64,000 nucleotides of DNA from Epithemia pelagica (GCA_946965045.2 OX337230.1:2542001-2606000); one strand, 5' to 3'; numbered from the stretch's first letter, positions 38,358 through 50,700 are shown. Notes: a model not told the origin generated them from the sequence alone. Numbers and translations: made by a program.

Positions 38358-39127
38358 ATGGCTGGACCCTATCTGACTTGGCAAGAACATGAAGAAATAT
38401 CCAGACAACAAGATGAGGCCCTGACTACGAGGCTCGGGGAACTGGCCATTGCCTCAGAGAGAGAAGAAGACGAGCTAGGGCTCGAATCTCCAAGAGAATT
38501 TGGCAATCTCGTAGAAGGTCTGTCCACCAGGGACTCATCAACTATCGAGACTCCCCAGGAGAGTAATGGGGATCTCTCGGAGGGACTCATCAACTATCGA
38601 GACTCCCCATGAGAGTAATGGGGATCCCTCGGAGGGACTCATCAACTATCGAGACTCCCCATGAGAGTAATGGGGATCCCTCGGATCTACCAATTGGCAC
38701 GGAAACAGACAATCAACCCAGAGGAACCACGGATACAACTGATGCAACAACAATTGTTGATGAGACTGTTGGACCCGAGGTTCAAGAGTTGTTGCGTGCA
38801 ATCGACTCCTCGAACCCGGACAACGACGACTTGTTTGAGGAGTACACGGGGGAAAATATTGATTTAAACACCGTGGAGGAGTTGCCTCTTGATGAAGAGG
38901 GGGCTGACTCGGATGTGGATGCGCCATTTCAACGAACAATGAGTCAGAGATGGAAGCCGAAGAACCATCAGAAGATGAAGGAGCGGCAGATGAAGGAGCG
39001 GACGAGCCCATCCTGGAGCACGAGGATGAAAGTTTGGACGCCGACGACAAGGAAGTGGACCTTGCAGTGGCGGAGGAGGAACAGGATGTCGATGCATCAT
39101 GAGTGGCACGGTCGATATAGTGGGTGA
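38358..39127 (+). pseudogene. Acidic ORF broken by a 52-bp tandem repeat, unknown
   Basis: The first frame runs 38358–38612 (MAGPYLTWQEHEEISRQQDE…). A second frame continues at 38609–39127 with an acidic region (EVQELLRAIDSSNPDNDDLF). Both frames read the same repeat peptide (RDSSTIETP-ESNGD), so they are one reading frame displaced by 104 bp, that is, two extra 52-bp units. The product is unknown, Ser/Thr/Glu/Asp-rich and probably transposon-derived given its surroundings. Confidence 0.45.
38530..38685. repeat. Three tandem 52-bp repeats
   Basis: Units start at 38530, 38582 and 38634. Units 2 and 3 are identical; unit 1 differs at a few bases. Because 52 is not a multiple of 3, the copy number sets the reading frame of the surrounding ORF. 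Confidence 0.95.
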
Positions 39128-39230
39128 GAGGAGCTGGTTCTGGCAGTGTAAAATCATTTACGCTGCCGCTCGTGTCATCTACAAAGCCGATCATGTAAAC
39201 ACGGACTTTGACATGATGTCGTATCACATC
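39110..39230 (-). pseudogene. Reverse-transcriptase palm fragment
   Basis: The minus-strand reading VRVYMIGFVDDTSGSVNDF contains the FVDD catalytic box of a reverse transcriptase, with flanks in register for only ~40 codons. It is a remnant. Confidence 0.5.
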
Positions 39231-39380
39231 TCACGTGCCTCAAAAACATTGTCTTTCAGTTACAAACTACACCACCAGAAACTGCTTCCTGTTGACATCA
39301 GTATATTCATCGAAGGTAGCTTCGTAAACTAATGGCGGAAAGGGAATCCACTCGTCCGGAAGCAACAATCAACTATATGT

Positions 39381-39824
39381 TCAGTAGGGTAAAGAGGCTG
39401 GAGGCAGCTCGCGCAGGGCCGCGGCCTGGGCCCGATGCCACTCACGTTGGGTGTGGTACCTGGAAAAGGGATCCGTGTCTCGAAAATGTCGGAGAGTGTC
39501 CTTAAATTGGGCTGAGGCGTTAGCAGTATCGTCAACAAAGCCCTGGATGGCTTGGGCAATAGATATCACCTGGTCGGGGGTACAGAAGTCCAGACCCGTA
39601 TACACCTCGGTGGTGGCGTCCATTATGTGCGAACTATCAATAGCCCAGATCGGAGGACCGCTGGCTCCCTTGGTCGCGGCCATCCTGACCATGAGTATAG
39701 AACTCAGTCGATATCCCATGCTGTGTCTTGACATGATAGTGTGAAGTGTCGAGGAAGTGCCCAAAGGCTTTGGCGCACCAATCCATCTGGGGTACAAATG
39801 ATGGACGATGATGGGAATGTCCAC
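39381..39824 (-). pseudogene. Second reverse-transcriptase palm fragment
   Basis: A 147-codon minus-strand reading with ASGPPIWAIDSSHIMDA followed by IQGFVDDTANASAQFKDTL. The order 'PPIWA…SS' then 'GFVDDT' fits the palm of non-LTR-like reverse transcriptases common in algal genomes. The stop follows shortly and there is no thumb or RNase H. It is a separate copy from the one at 39110. Confidence 0.55.
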
Positions 39825-40791
39825 TTCGTCTCCCCCGAGATGTTCTTACTTTCCAAGTGCATCAAAGAAGTGACTTCCAAGAAATCCTCCCACGATGATG
39901 ATATCACTTCTCCCGAGTCGAAGAGCATGTTTTGCGACATGCCTCTACACACCCAAAAACACCTACGACTGAGTGTCGTTAACCGTTCCTTCACGAGCCT
40001 TCCCTGTCACTCAAACTGCGATTGGAATGGCTGGTGCAGACAAATTTTTTTCATACACGGATTTCGTTTTCCCTGTGCGACTCGATAACCAGATTTTCTT
40101 CTCCAATGAGTAGAAGATTCTCATGCGGCACATTCCTGTGAAAATCCCTCCTGGACATGCGGAAAACAAGTACAAGAGGGACCTGACCAGCACGGTCATT
40201 TTCTGGCGCATTGCCATCGCGGGCGTAGGAGACGAGATCGAAGGTACGAAAGAGCAAGAAGATGTATTATCAATCTACCAAGATATCTGATCTATCTATG
40301 AATATATCTGACAGAGGAATAACGTAGTCTCTTATTTCGTCAAACGGTTTTGAAGGATGGGTCGATCAACACGAAACGCAATCCAGTTAGTAGTTTCAAA
40401 CAGAAGTTGGTTCCGAAAAAAGCCAAGGACTCTGTGGAGAAACCCTCGACTTCCAAAGACTTCATGGTTTTTTCAAGTGATGACTCTGATGAAACTCCAA
40501 CGGTTCCGCCACAAGTCCATACTGCCTTTGATAAAATGGAGACTGACTCATTGAAAGAAATTGAAGAATCCTTAAAAACAAAAGATGGTTCTACGGTGCT
40601 TAACCATCCAGACATAGTGCTTCTAGTTGAAATTAAGCAGAGCTATCTATGGTAGCGTCATCGACACACACAAAGCAGTCTAACTTTTCACTAATTACTT
40701 CCCAACAAACTAGGATGACAATCACCACGCAAACCTAGCGAGTGACGTTGCTGAAAGATTTTTTCGTGGCGTTGCGAGATGATATTGTCTC
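39825..40791. other. Gene-poor stretch
   Basis: Nothing recognised except an unremarkable charged ORF at 40350–40655 plus (Lys/Ser/Glu-rich, 101 codons, KAKDSVEKPSTSKDF) with no motif. Confidence 0.4.
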
Positions 40792-41157
40792 ATGGCACAC
40801 ACTCATACGTTCAAGTACGCCAGAAAATTATTACATATGATTCTAAAAACAGTAATAAATACAATGCTATCAACATCACTCTCTACCTTATCTCAATCGA
40901 GTGCCGACAACCCCGTCTATGCCCCTTTCGTGGACGACACGGGTGGGGCCGCTATTCGCCGCAACATCCACTCTCTCGTCAACAGCAGCATTCTGGCTGC
41001 TTATATCACCTTTGGCTTTCCTGACGAGGACCCGGGACGTCCTGAACCTATCAATCCCGTAAAATTTGTCACCCGCATCTCACACCAACTAAAGTTCTTG
41101 GGTTTCCTCATTGACACCCGTACAATGACCATTACCTGGCCCCAACCCAAACGGTGA
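40792..41157 (+). pseudogene. Reverse-transcriptase fragment (YR/DIRS-like flavour)
   Basis: A 121-codon plus-strand ORF with NPVYAPFVDDTGGAAIRRNI and then LKFLGFLIDTRTMTITWPQP, ending KR. FVDD followed ~70 residues later by LGFLIDTxTMTIxWP is the palm-to-connection spacing of DIRS/tyrosine-recombinase-type and related elements. Both ends are truncated. Confidence 0.55.
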
Positions 41158-44100
41158 GACCGGACACAGCGCTGCTGCGTCCCTCTTGGGCATATACTTC
41201 ACCCTACGTTTGGTAGGTGGGGTGTCGGAGGGACGATCGGAGGGACAATCAGAAGGGGAGCGACGCCGGGAGGCATAGTCGTTGCGCTCATGTGAAGGAC
41301 GGGGATCTTGATCTCCCCGTTGATACAAACTCTATGTCACCTCTTCTTCGCCGTGCCACCCCCGTCTATCTTCTTCCCCCTTCCCCTACTGCCCTTTCGG
41401 ACCGCTCTTCCGATCGTGATGATCGGTCCTTGCGCTGTCGTCAACCCACGGACCGCCATTCGTCCGACCGTCCCGACACAAAACGACAACGTACCGGCAA
41501 TCAACCGCGCGTCCGGGGCCAAAAGGCTCAAGTGCCGCTGGTGGTCCTCCCTCCTGCCGGAAAAGACAAATACCCCCACTCAGGTAAGCATCTTTTGCTT
41601 TCATGGAGATCGTCATCCACCATTGCAGTCTCACCTGGAAGATCTCCTGCAATCATTTCTTCAAAAGAAGCATTCTCCCATTTCAGCAGATGATGACAGC
41701 TTCTATACTGGGGTCTGAATGAACTACAAGCCACCCAGATGGACATCTTAGATTGTTGAGTCCGCAACATTGGACTCAGACAAGACGGAACCAAGACAAA
41801 CGCGGAGAGGAGTGCCCACCTTGTAAGGGGCCACGCTGAGGGTTGGATTCTTTGTAACGAAGGAAGTCTTCATGCGTGATAAGGGTGATGTCGTGTCCGC
41901 TCCGGAACTGGGACGTGAGTACGTCATAGGTGAACTTGGTGACACGGACGAGGCGGTAGATTTCCTCGAACGTGAGCGAACGGACAGGATCGTTGTAGTC
42001 GTCGATGGGATGACTGGCGCGGATTTGGTAGAGCGCGCCAGGATCGATCTCCAAGAACATCGCCAAATGGTACAGGTTAGTGTACGTCATGGGGCATGTG
42101 ATGACGCCCCCAAATGTGAGGAAGTGTGTAAGCGACGCGACGTTGTGAAGGAGATGGCGTAATGCGGTGACCTGACGTTCGGTGGCTGGAGAGAAATCGT
42201 TGTACAAATCGCCCATCATGGATTGGGCGTATTCCAAGTTATTGGTAGAAGCACTAAGCATGTTTCAATCTTGTTCACCACACCCAAGTACATGAGGTGA
42301 AGCACATGTGTTGAAACATGAGGAATGTTGATTGCAGACAACTACACAACACTCCTAATCCCCTTCCGCTTTGTGTTCTCTATGAATGACAATGACAGAT
42401 TGTCAGACATAAGAAATAGTCCACCCACGGCTGGGGAAACATGTTCGATGTTGCTGAATTGTTTTAAAATCATTGATACTGTCTTGAAAGGATCTTAAGG
42501 CATGGATTTCAGCACGGGTAAAAGTTTCAGGTGATTTCTTGGAATCAGGAGTGTCGAGGGCGGGCACCCAACGGTTGTTGGAGAGAGCGAGACGGTATCG
42601 GTCCTCTGCGAGTGTGCAAATCGAGAGGACGTCAACATCATTGGTTTTGAGATGTAGTGTTTGCCAACAAGTTCTATCATGGTTATGGTCAAGTTTCAAA
42701 CTTGCCCATTAGAAGAATAGCATGGAGAGACTCACTAATATCCATCGCTTAGGGAGCCGTGGGAAATGGCTGTCCACGTGCAAATGGTTGCTTCTCAGTG
42801 GTGACTCCCATGAGAAGAGCGGCGGTTAGAAGGAGCTGGTGTGACGAGAATTGATGGGGTTCTGGAGCTCTTTAACCACTACAAGACCAAGCCACAGTTT
42901 GCAGATGTTGTCTTCGAGCAATTCGCGGAGCGGTTGGCAGATCATTTGAAGAGCGCAACAAAAAATCTTGCTCTGGCAAAGAGAGATCAGGAGGTCTACA
43001 ATCATGATCGGTTGTTGATTGAACCCTCTCAGAATCGAAGAAGCCCTGGGACCCACGGGACCTTGACACCACTCAGCCGCCAGACAGCCCCCGGGAAGGG
43101 AGAGGAATCGTGTGACACCCAAAGTAATCGACCTGGTTGGAAACCAGAGGGCCCCAAAGACCAAGAAGGGACCGGAGAGAATTAGCCATGGCAACCTCCT
43201 CACCGCTCCCTGATTGATCTTGCAGGACAGACTCGGCTGCTGCTTGTGCAGCCTCTTCTTGTGGGTCAGTGTATGCAGCCTCTTGAACGTAGGCTTGGGC
43301 TTGGGGGCAAACAAGGTGGGACAGAGCACGACAACAACGTGCTCGAGGCATCCCGGGAAAGGATCGCGTCTGAGTTCCAAGAGCGTCGAAACAAGTTGCG
43401 CAGACAAGGAATCGTCCCGAGAAGCTTCCGGTTTCTTGGACGCAGAGGACATCATCAAGCACGACAACGGTCGTATTGAGATCGTGTATCGTATCCCACA
43501 TCTACCGTTCAACGCAGCCTCAACACCCCAAACAAGGCAAACAAGAAAATGAAGACAAAGAAGGCCGTGGACAACAAAACGTCGAAGAAGAAGAAGAAGA
43601 AGACAACGATGACAAAGTCTCCTGCTTTGACAAAGAAGCATGTCACCTTCAACCTTGAGGGTCCTTTGTTCAGTGGCAACTCACCATTGGGGATGAAGAT
43701 GGTATCCCAGTGTTCTTCGTCGGCAACAAGGACGAACGTGCTAACCTGTCGGATATCGCGGCTCCGCAGTCTTCTTATACACTTCGTTCAAATACACTGG
43801 ACTGCAGCTCATCGTGTGCAGTTCACTGAAACGTTCCTTAACCTGCTGACTTGTTGGCTCCGTTCCTGCCTTCGTCGCAAGTAACGGGGGACCCTTTAAC
43901 ATGTTATACGGCAGTATACGAGTAGCCGAACATCCCATAGGCGACAAACACACCAGTGCTTTCACATTGTTTTGGTGCATTGAATCCGCATGCATCCACT
44001 GTGCCGCAGATTGGTTCTCCTTTTTCCATATATACATAACTCTCACCGCCATCTCCGGTCGCTTTCCCATCCCAACATACATTGCATCCAACAGCAACAC

Positions 44101-45206
44101 TTCTACTCCAATGGAGATTTTGCAAGAAGTTGGTGCCGGAACTCAGATCCCTCCTCTCTTCAACACTTCAACAATCCACCGAATAGATTCAACACAACCA
44201 CTGAAGGAAAAATCTAATCCAGCACCACTCTTCTATAGGTTCAACACAACCACCGAAGGAAAAAACCAATTCACTCTTCAATAGAAACACCGAAGGAAAA
44301 TCCAATCCAGTACTGGTGAGATCCTCTTCTTCTCTTATAATTTTTTATTTCATTTTTCTAACTCAATTCTTTTATCGTTGCTGTTGTTGTCCTTTCAGAT
44401 CATGACAGTGGTTTTCTCATTCAGTTCTTGCAATATTTTGGTGCTTTTGCTTTCAAAAATTCATTTGGTGGTATTGTTTGGATGTGGTGGTGTGGATGTC
44501 ATGGCAGTGGGTCCAAGATGAAGTGGATGACAGTCTCCATCAGACTCATCCAGCCCTTTCCTTCCTTTTCTTTGTGTTGGTGTTCTGCTTCTTCTTGGGA
44601 CAATCATGGATGTGGCAAGCATTCGAGTCCTGGCGTAGTTGACAAGTACTCAAGTACATAGGAGAGGAGGTCTTGCAACAGGGATGTTGCGAGACGTGGT
44701 CACCTCCTACTTCACATGACGTAGGTGCCATGTATTTGAACCCATGGAAGAAGAAGTAGTACTCTCTGTAAGGGAGTGCGTTGGGGATAGGTGATTCGAT
44801 GTGTTGCAAGAAGACCTCGCCTCGTATGCAAACAAGTACGTACAAGAGTGCAATACAAGACGAGATCGTCTGGCAACACATCGGATCACCGTCAACAAAG
44901 TGATGTAAGTTGCCTGAAAGCCATATTGTATAAAATTCAGGGAGTAATGGAGGTGGAACAAGCAAAACCAACCATGATCATGACGGCCATGTTGAAACCT
45001 CACCTGACTGCATTTTCTCTGCTCACTCACAGGCTACCGTAAAAATTGGGGCTATTGCACCATTGCATTGTGGCACCAAACGCATAGTTTAACTGCTAAA
45101 ATGAGCGTGTATGCGCGAACAACGCGTGCCTCTCCCTCCAACAGCGCCCCACTCCTTCCAATGCAAGATTTTACAACCACCGACCCAGTAGCAACACTCT
45201 ACCGCC
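41158..45206. other. Degenerate region without recognisable genes
   Basis: Many medium ORFs overlap on both strands, none with motifs. The more protein-like readings are 41776–42261 minus (FSPATERQVTALRHLLHNVA, then ITHEDFLRYKE), 42403–42699 minus, and 42841–43185 plus (LFNHYKTKPQFADVVFEQFA). Around 44165–44310 an imperfect direct repeat of TTCAACACAACCACYGAAGG occurs three times. I read this as decayed transposon sequence. Confidence 0.4.
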
Positions 45207-45759
45207 ATGGACGCCTCTCAATCGTCCGAAACCAACACCGCGTCTAACGACGTTCCATCAAACGCAGACGACGATGTGGGTTCTGTTGACTTAGTCAACA
45301 TGGAAGACGAAGTCGACGAGAATGGTGAATTCCCTCCGGAAACGCAGATGTTGTTTTTGAGAACCAAGAAGACGACGAAGAGCCACGCCGAGCTATCGAG
45401 GTTTATGGTCTTGCCAGAAGTTCTAATGGGCGTCATTGTGCCTTTCATCCTTGTTGCGGTACTCAAGTGGTCGTTTGAGACATTCTTCGCATTAAACGAG
45501 TCGTTATTGACCTGTCGGAAGATCTCACGGAAGAAGCTCTGGCGACTGTCGTAATCAAGGATGGCGTGGAACGTGCACTGTTGGATTCATTCCGAGGTTC
45601 CTCATCAACGACCCAACGGTCATGCGCAACATAGACGAGCATTTACAGGTCACTGAGTTGTACCGAGACTCAACAAACACAGCAAAGATAGCCAAAGACG
45701 AACGGAAGACTGGTGTTGCCGGTTGCATTTTTATTCGCAAATTTCCTCATCAAGAATAG
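45207..45759 (+). pseudogene. Small unknown protein gene with multiple frameshifts
   Basis: ATG at 45207 (ACCGCCATGG) opens an acidic N-terminus. From ~45355 a +1 frame reads ENQEDDEEPRRAIEVYGLAR and SSNGRHCAFHPCCGTQVVV to a TGA. A further frame reads RIKRVVIDLSEDLTEEALAT and DGVERALLDSFR. Another reads FLINDPTVMRNIDEHLQVTE and TAKIAKDERKTGVAGCIFIR, ending at TAG 45757–45759. The pieces are complementary and non-overlapping, so this looks like one ~185-residue protein broken by about three indels. The family is not recognised. It is convergent with the pogo-like transposase at 45957. Confidence 0.45.
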
Positions 45760-45956
45760 CTTGTAACTACTGTAGAGACATCGTCCACTACACCAGATTC
45801 TATATCTTATTCCGACTACAATAGAAATCATTTCTTCTCAATCGTTTCAATCAGTTCTTCTTGTGTGTATGTTTGTTTGTTTGTTTCTTGTTGTTGTTGT
45901 TTTCTCCGTCCCCAAGCTTGTCCTCCCCAAGCTTGTCCCCTTCGTAGGCAAAGCGA

Positions 45957-47346
45957 TCATTCCAATGAATCATTCGTTGCGGCGCCACCATAGGGCAACA
46001 GACCAATGTGTTTCCATGTGTTCACGACGATGTCTTTGTTGAGTTTGTTCCAGGCGTACCGGATCCAACTCGAGACGTCTCGACGGTGAATGGGGATCTT
46101 TGTCCCTGGGAGTTGATATTCGACGCAATGCTGCACGTGATCCTCCCCCATCTTGGCAAACTTCCTCTTGAAGGGTCGATTAAGACACGCGTCCATCACT
46201 TGCAGCTTTGAAGTGTATCCCTTAGGGATTATCTCCACCAAGGTTCCCATATCCGCTAGTTTCTTTTCCACAGGAGCGACCAAATGAGCCGAAAACGCAT
46301 CCAATAAGAGCATAGTAGTTCCACGACGACAGCGAACAAAGGAGCCCTCACACGGTCGACCCATTCCAACATAAGCTCAGTATCCATCCATCCATTAGCT
46401 TGGACGGAGTATTCAAGCTTCTCCGCATATCCAACAGGATCAGCCAATTCACGGCGGTGGACGGTTCCGTTGCGCTTTCCCTTGAAGATGATGAAGGAAG
46501 TGATATACTCTCCAGAGAGAGTGCACCCAAGCATGGCTGTGCAGCGTTGGGAGGAGCCAGTTGTCATCACCTTCACCGACCGAACACCACGATAATCCAA
46601 CGTACGACGCGGTTCCATACCGAAATCGAGGTTTGTCTTATCAAAATTAGCAACGTGAGTCGGCTTAATGTTGTATAAACGCATCTGTTCGTTGATGTAC
46701 TGTACCCATTGGTCGATTTTCAGTTGGGAATGATGGCGATTCTGAGCCAAGTGTGTAACACTCCTCTGTACCAACGCACTGCGGTGGACCCAACGACGAA
46801 CACGCTGCATAAGTGCTTCCAATGTTGCTTCTTCAAGGGCATCCGGACAAAGAGTTATATACTCATTTGTCAAGTTCCGAATTATAACAGTTGGGCCCTT
46901 CTGACGGGCAAACCACCGGGATGCATCCGAGTTCGTTGGCCTTCCACACTACTGTACTGAAAATTGTACGAATCGTCGGCAATGGCCTGGTCCATCTGCT
47001 TTTTCCAACGGACGATTGACGAATGACAAACCTTGTATCGACGAGCAACCTTGCGAATCGTGAGGGGCTGTTCCATTGCTTCCTGGACAATCTTGCGCTT
47101 CTCACGTAGGGTATAGCGTGATCGGTTGTAATCAGTTGCCCGAACTGGTAGAGGATTGGTGTAGAACGTAACTGGAGGTACTGGCTGGCGGTAATTCTCC
47201 GCGGTATGGGTATCCACTGTCTGCAAGGTGAGATGGTCGTCGTCATCGTTGTTAGTCATTGGACATCCGCGGTTGTCCTCGCAGTATTTGTACGTCGGTT
47301 CTGTGTACGGAGTGACAATAGTGGTGAGGGTGGGGGGAGATGCCAT
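45957..47346 (-). pseudogene. pogo/Jerky-like DDE_1 transposase with two frameshifts
   Basis: The N-terminal frame (47346–46882) has a Psq/CENP-B-like helix-turn-helix: YTLREKRKIVQEAMEQPLTI then RKVARRYKVCHSSIVRWKKQ. A 1-base shift near 46900 leads to the DDE_1 core (46873–46256): VANFDKTNLDFGMEPRRTLD and ITSFIIFKGKRNGTVHRREL. A second shift near 46345 leads to TMLLLDAFSAHL and IPKGYTSKLQVMDACLNRPF (45957–46364). Spacing matches DDE superfamily endonucleases of the Tc1–mariner/pogo clan. In the first acidic box Lys-Thr replaces the usual Glu-Thr context (FDKTN). I found no convincing terminal repeats. Confidence 0.75.
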
Positions 47347-47683
47347 TGCTGAAATCAAGAAGCGGTCAAGAAGGGCTTGCAGTTTCTTTGGAATGCCGTA
47401 TCATGAGAACTATTCGTCGGATTTTGATGAACCGCAGTGATTTAAAAAGCTCGTCGCAAGCCGAACCGAGTGAGCATGCTGGGCTTGTTCAAATCGAATT
47501 AGTTATTGAGATATGGCTTCATACATATTTTGAAAAAATCTTATAAACGAGGATTCAAAAGTATAACGGCAAGTGGGTTGAGTACCACTATTTGGCTCTA
47601 TAGTAGAACTCGTCCAGGAAGTCAAGGCATGGTGCAATTAAGAACTAAGATAAGTTGAACTGACGAATGAAGAAGCACTATGA

Positions 47684-49234
47684 TTAGTTGAACTGATGAA
47701 TGAGGAGTAGGACTTCATCCGCGTCCTCCCATTTGCAAATCTCTTGCTGGTCCATTGGCAGATCGTGGTCGTAGAAGACTCCACCAACAATACGTGAGAC
47801 AACAAAAGGTCCATTTTCGTTCCTATTGACCGCAATCACTTCATAGATGTTCTGTTCGTCCCAGTCTGTAAACTGGTGGCCGACTTTGATTCGGCTACTG
47901 GGAGAATCGTTCGCGTCCGATTTAGCTACCTTCTTGGGGGCAGGAGGACTCGGAGAAACAGCGTCCGAGTTCTTAGAGGATTCTGAATCAGTGGCAGTGG
48001 TGTCAGACGGTTCATGCTGATAAACATCCGTGTCGTCGTCTTTTTCTGGAGTGCCTTGGAGGATATTCTTGAGATCCTCGGTAGGAGGACTGTTCTTGAC
48101 CTTGCCATTGTGATCGAGAGAGTACTGGAACTGTTCATATCCAACTACAACACGACAATGAAAATCTGACCAACACAGGTCCACGCATTGTTCACTAGAA
48201 CGTAAACGAAAGTACTCTTGTTCGTCAATTTTGCTTCCTTTGACGACAGTGAGTCGATGCTCGGGCTTGAGGGGACATCCCTTTGGGCCGTCAGCAAGAG
48301 TGGGCTTGCGTTCTGTGCAGCCGTAGGTACTGCCAAACCCAAGTAGTCCACGTAAAAATTTCAAGTCGTCAGAAGATCGGAAGCGAATAATTGTCGTGGG
48401 GTAGAACATCTTGACTTTCTTGCGTGTGAATTTGCGATCTATGTCTAGATACGAGGCAGACCCCTTCGTAGTGTGAACTTTAATGCCTTCGTTGCAAAAT
48501 AACTTGACGATGTAGGTCCAAGTTTCAGTTGGAACGAGACCTATCGTATCTCCGGTCACTTCATGTTCTTGGGCTTGCCCAGAGGACTTGTTGAGCAATT
48601 TCACTAGCGCCTTCCGAAGCACAAATAAGCCAACAAATGCTGACTGGTGGAAGCATCTTGGTGGACAAAGTGCCTTGTCTATGATTTCACGGCTTATATG
48701 CTCATTAGGAAAACACAATTTGGTGTTGTTTTCCAGAGGATGAAGGCGTGGCAAGGATGGGTCGATGGTGTCGGAGTCTGTCGTCATTCTGAACCGAACA
48801 TAAAAACCATTGTAAAGTCATTGATTCTTGGGGATCTTCAATTCATCGATACCAAAGACAAAGGCGGGGTGGGAAATGGCAGCAGAAGCATCTTCCACGA
48901 CATCAAAAGTCGATGACGACTCATAAAGTTCCGTGTTTCTTGAGCCCAGACCAACCATGATCCTGGTGTAATTGTGCTTCGGCAATGGGGGGTGAGAGAT
49001 GCCGTGAATATTGTAGAGGACAAACCCTAAGAGGACAAACCTGATCCCATCGTCATTGAGACGAGAGTGGATGCGGGCAAAACGTAGTCCCGTAGATGTG
49101 AACAAAGGACCCGATTCGAAGATGGTCGTCAATTTTCCTGACCTAAAGCGGAGGCTTGTTGATTTCCGGAGGGCGGCGGAACATGATTGTTGTATGTTCA
49201 CTGGTATCGGATTCGTGAGGCGTCGCCGTCATCT
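47684..49234 (-). pseudogene. Unknown ORF of about 500 codons interrupted by one in-frame TGA
   Basis: A single minus-strand frame is open from ~49234 to 47684 except for a TGA at 48818–48820. The 3' part alone (ATG 48787, 367 residues) includes DLKFLRGLLGFGSTYGCTER and GHQFTDWDEQNIYEVIAVNR, ending KWEDADEVLLLIHQFN, with a Ser/Asp-rich linker between. The 5' part has no good ATG. It includes HNYTRIMVGLGSRNTELYES. No family recognised. It may be a 5'-truncated transposon or host gene with a nonsense mutation, or the 367-residue part may be a gene on its own. Confidence 0.45.
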
Positions 49235-50307
49235 AAGGGTCGTTTTGGGGTGGGTAGTGGGTGAACCCCCCGCATGAAACCCCCAAAATGCACACTTCCC
49301 CCCAAATTCGCGCACTCTGCGCGCGATCACGCGCATGACACACCCTCCACGCGCCCAAACACAAAACATACGCGCGACCACACCAAACACGCGCCCAAAA
49401 GCCAAAACAAGCGCGTGACTCACGGGTCATGCACATTTCGCGCATTTCGCGCACACATGTTCGTCAGACATTCGCATTTCAACAGATTCCATGCACATGT
49501 CGTTTCTGTCTACCCACCAATCAAACAACCCCCCCCCCCCAAAAAAAACCGCATATCCCTACGCTTAGTTTTAATACATCCTTACGGGTAAAACCTAGAC
49601 ACCATAGGAAACCCTAGCGAGTTACAACATGGATCCTTTTTCTCGTGACACTATGTGGCAACCGGTCTCCACCTCCACAACAAACACACTCCCACCAAAG
49701 AGAAGAAACAACACACAGCAACAAAAACAAAACAAGAAAGCAAACAAGACCATCCCGTTGTGATTGTCTTACACTCACACTTGTTGTTCCGAATTGAGCA
49801 TCTATTACCACAACACAACACGATTGATTGTTGTTTTTACATTGGATCCTGCGTCTTTGGCCCATCGGTTTCTCATTGAATTGTTTCCATACTACTGATT
49901 GTCACGAGATTGTTTCCCCCGAAAAACTCAATTCTTTGATTGTTGGATCGAGACTGGTTGTGGACAACGCCGAGTGGTATTAGAAAGGTCGATTCTTTGA
50001 TTGTCTGGTTGCTTGTTGGGTACTGGTTGGAGTCGACTCATTGCCTTCTCAGGTTCACTATTGCTTACTGGGGTTGTTGTGATCGCTAAGAACTCGCTGT
50101 TGTTTCACCCGAAAAACCGAAACGATCTACATATTGTTGGTTATTAGACCGAGACTCTCTTTTGTGTGGTTTTTCTCAGAGCCCAGTCTGTCGCCTGTTT
50201 TGTTGTTGGTTGCTGACTGATTGTTGGTTGCTGATTGGATTCGAGTCACCACATCTTCTGCAAACTCTTGTGCCAAGGATTGCGGCTTGGTGATCGCCAA
50301 GAACTCG
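49235..50307. other. CGCG-rich tract, then T/G-rich repeat tract (target of the hAT insertion)
   Basis: 49270–49470 is dense in CGCGC/GCGCG motifs. A C13A8 run lies near 49528. From about 49890 the sequence is rich in TTGATTGTTGGTTGCTGG-like units that resume at 56976 on the far side of the hAT element. A tiny ORF at 49629–49763 plus (MDPFSRDTMWQP…, 44 residues, Gln/Asn/Lys-rich) might be a first exon, but nothing supports it further. Confidence 0.5.
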
Positions 50308-50315
50308 CCGTTCAC
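50308..50315. repeat. hAT target-site duplication, left copy
   Basis: CCGTTCAC lies directly before the terminal CAGGG and is repeated exactly at 56968–56975. Confidence 0.9.
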
Positions 50316-50329
50316 CAGGGTTGTGAAGT

Positions 50330-50700
50330 CATAAGTCACTAATTCCAAAGTCAACACCGAATTTGACTTGACTTTGCCACTTTTTTGCAAGTCCCATTCC
50401 ATTCGTCATGCCGTAGAATACGGAATGACAATTCCTTATTCAATTCTATACTCTATACCACGAGTACTTACTCTGTTCAAGTCAAGTCTCCTTCGTTATT
50501 TACATGACTTTCATTCACCAAGTCAATCCCATTCACTATGACCGGACGACTTGTCATTCCCAAGTCTTCTTCCATTAGGCCCAAAGTTCCCTACTTGAAG
50601 TCATTATAGTAAGTCATTTACCCAAACTCCCTAAGTCAGTTATTCCATTCTACCAAAACTCCCTAAGTCAGTTATTCCATTCTCCTAAAGTACAGACACA
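50330..50700. repeat. hAT left subterminal repeats
   Basis: Contains about ten AAGTC(A)/GACTT hexamers. It also has a 32-bp tandem duplication, with copies of AAACTCCCTAAGTCAGTTAT at 50625 and 50657. A matching AAGTCA/TGACTT-rich zone is at 56640–56953 on the right. Confidence 0.75.

Noticed and set aside
38530-38685. CRISPR array
   Set aside because: The repeats are directly tandem with no spacers, and the genome is eukaryotic.
45030-47650. Terminal inverted repeats bounding the pogo-like transposase
   Set aside because: Only a short chance match (ATTGCACCAT) was found by eye; not enough to define ends.
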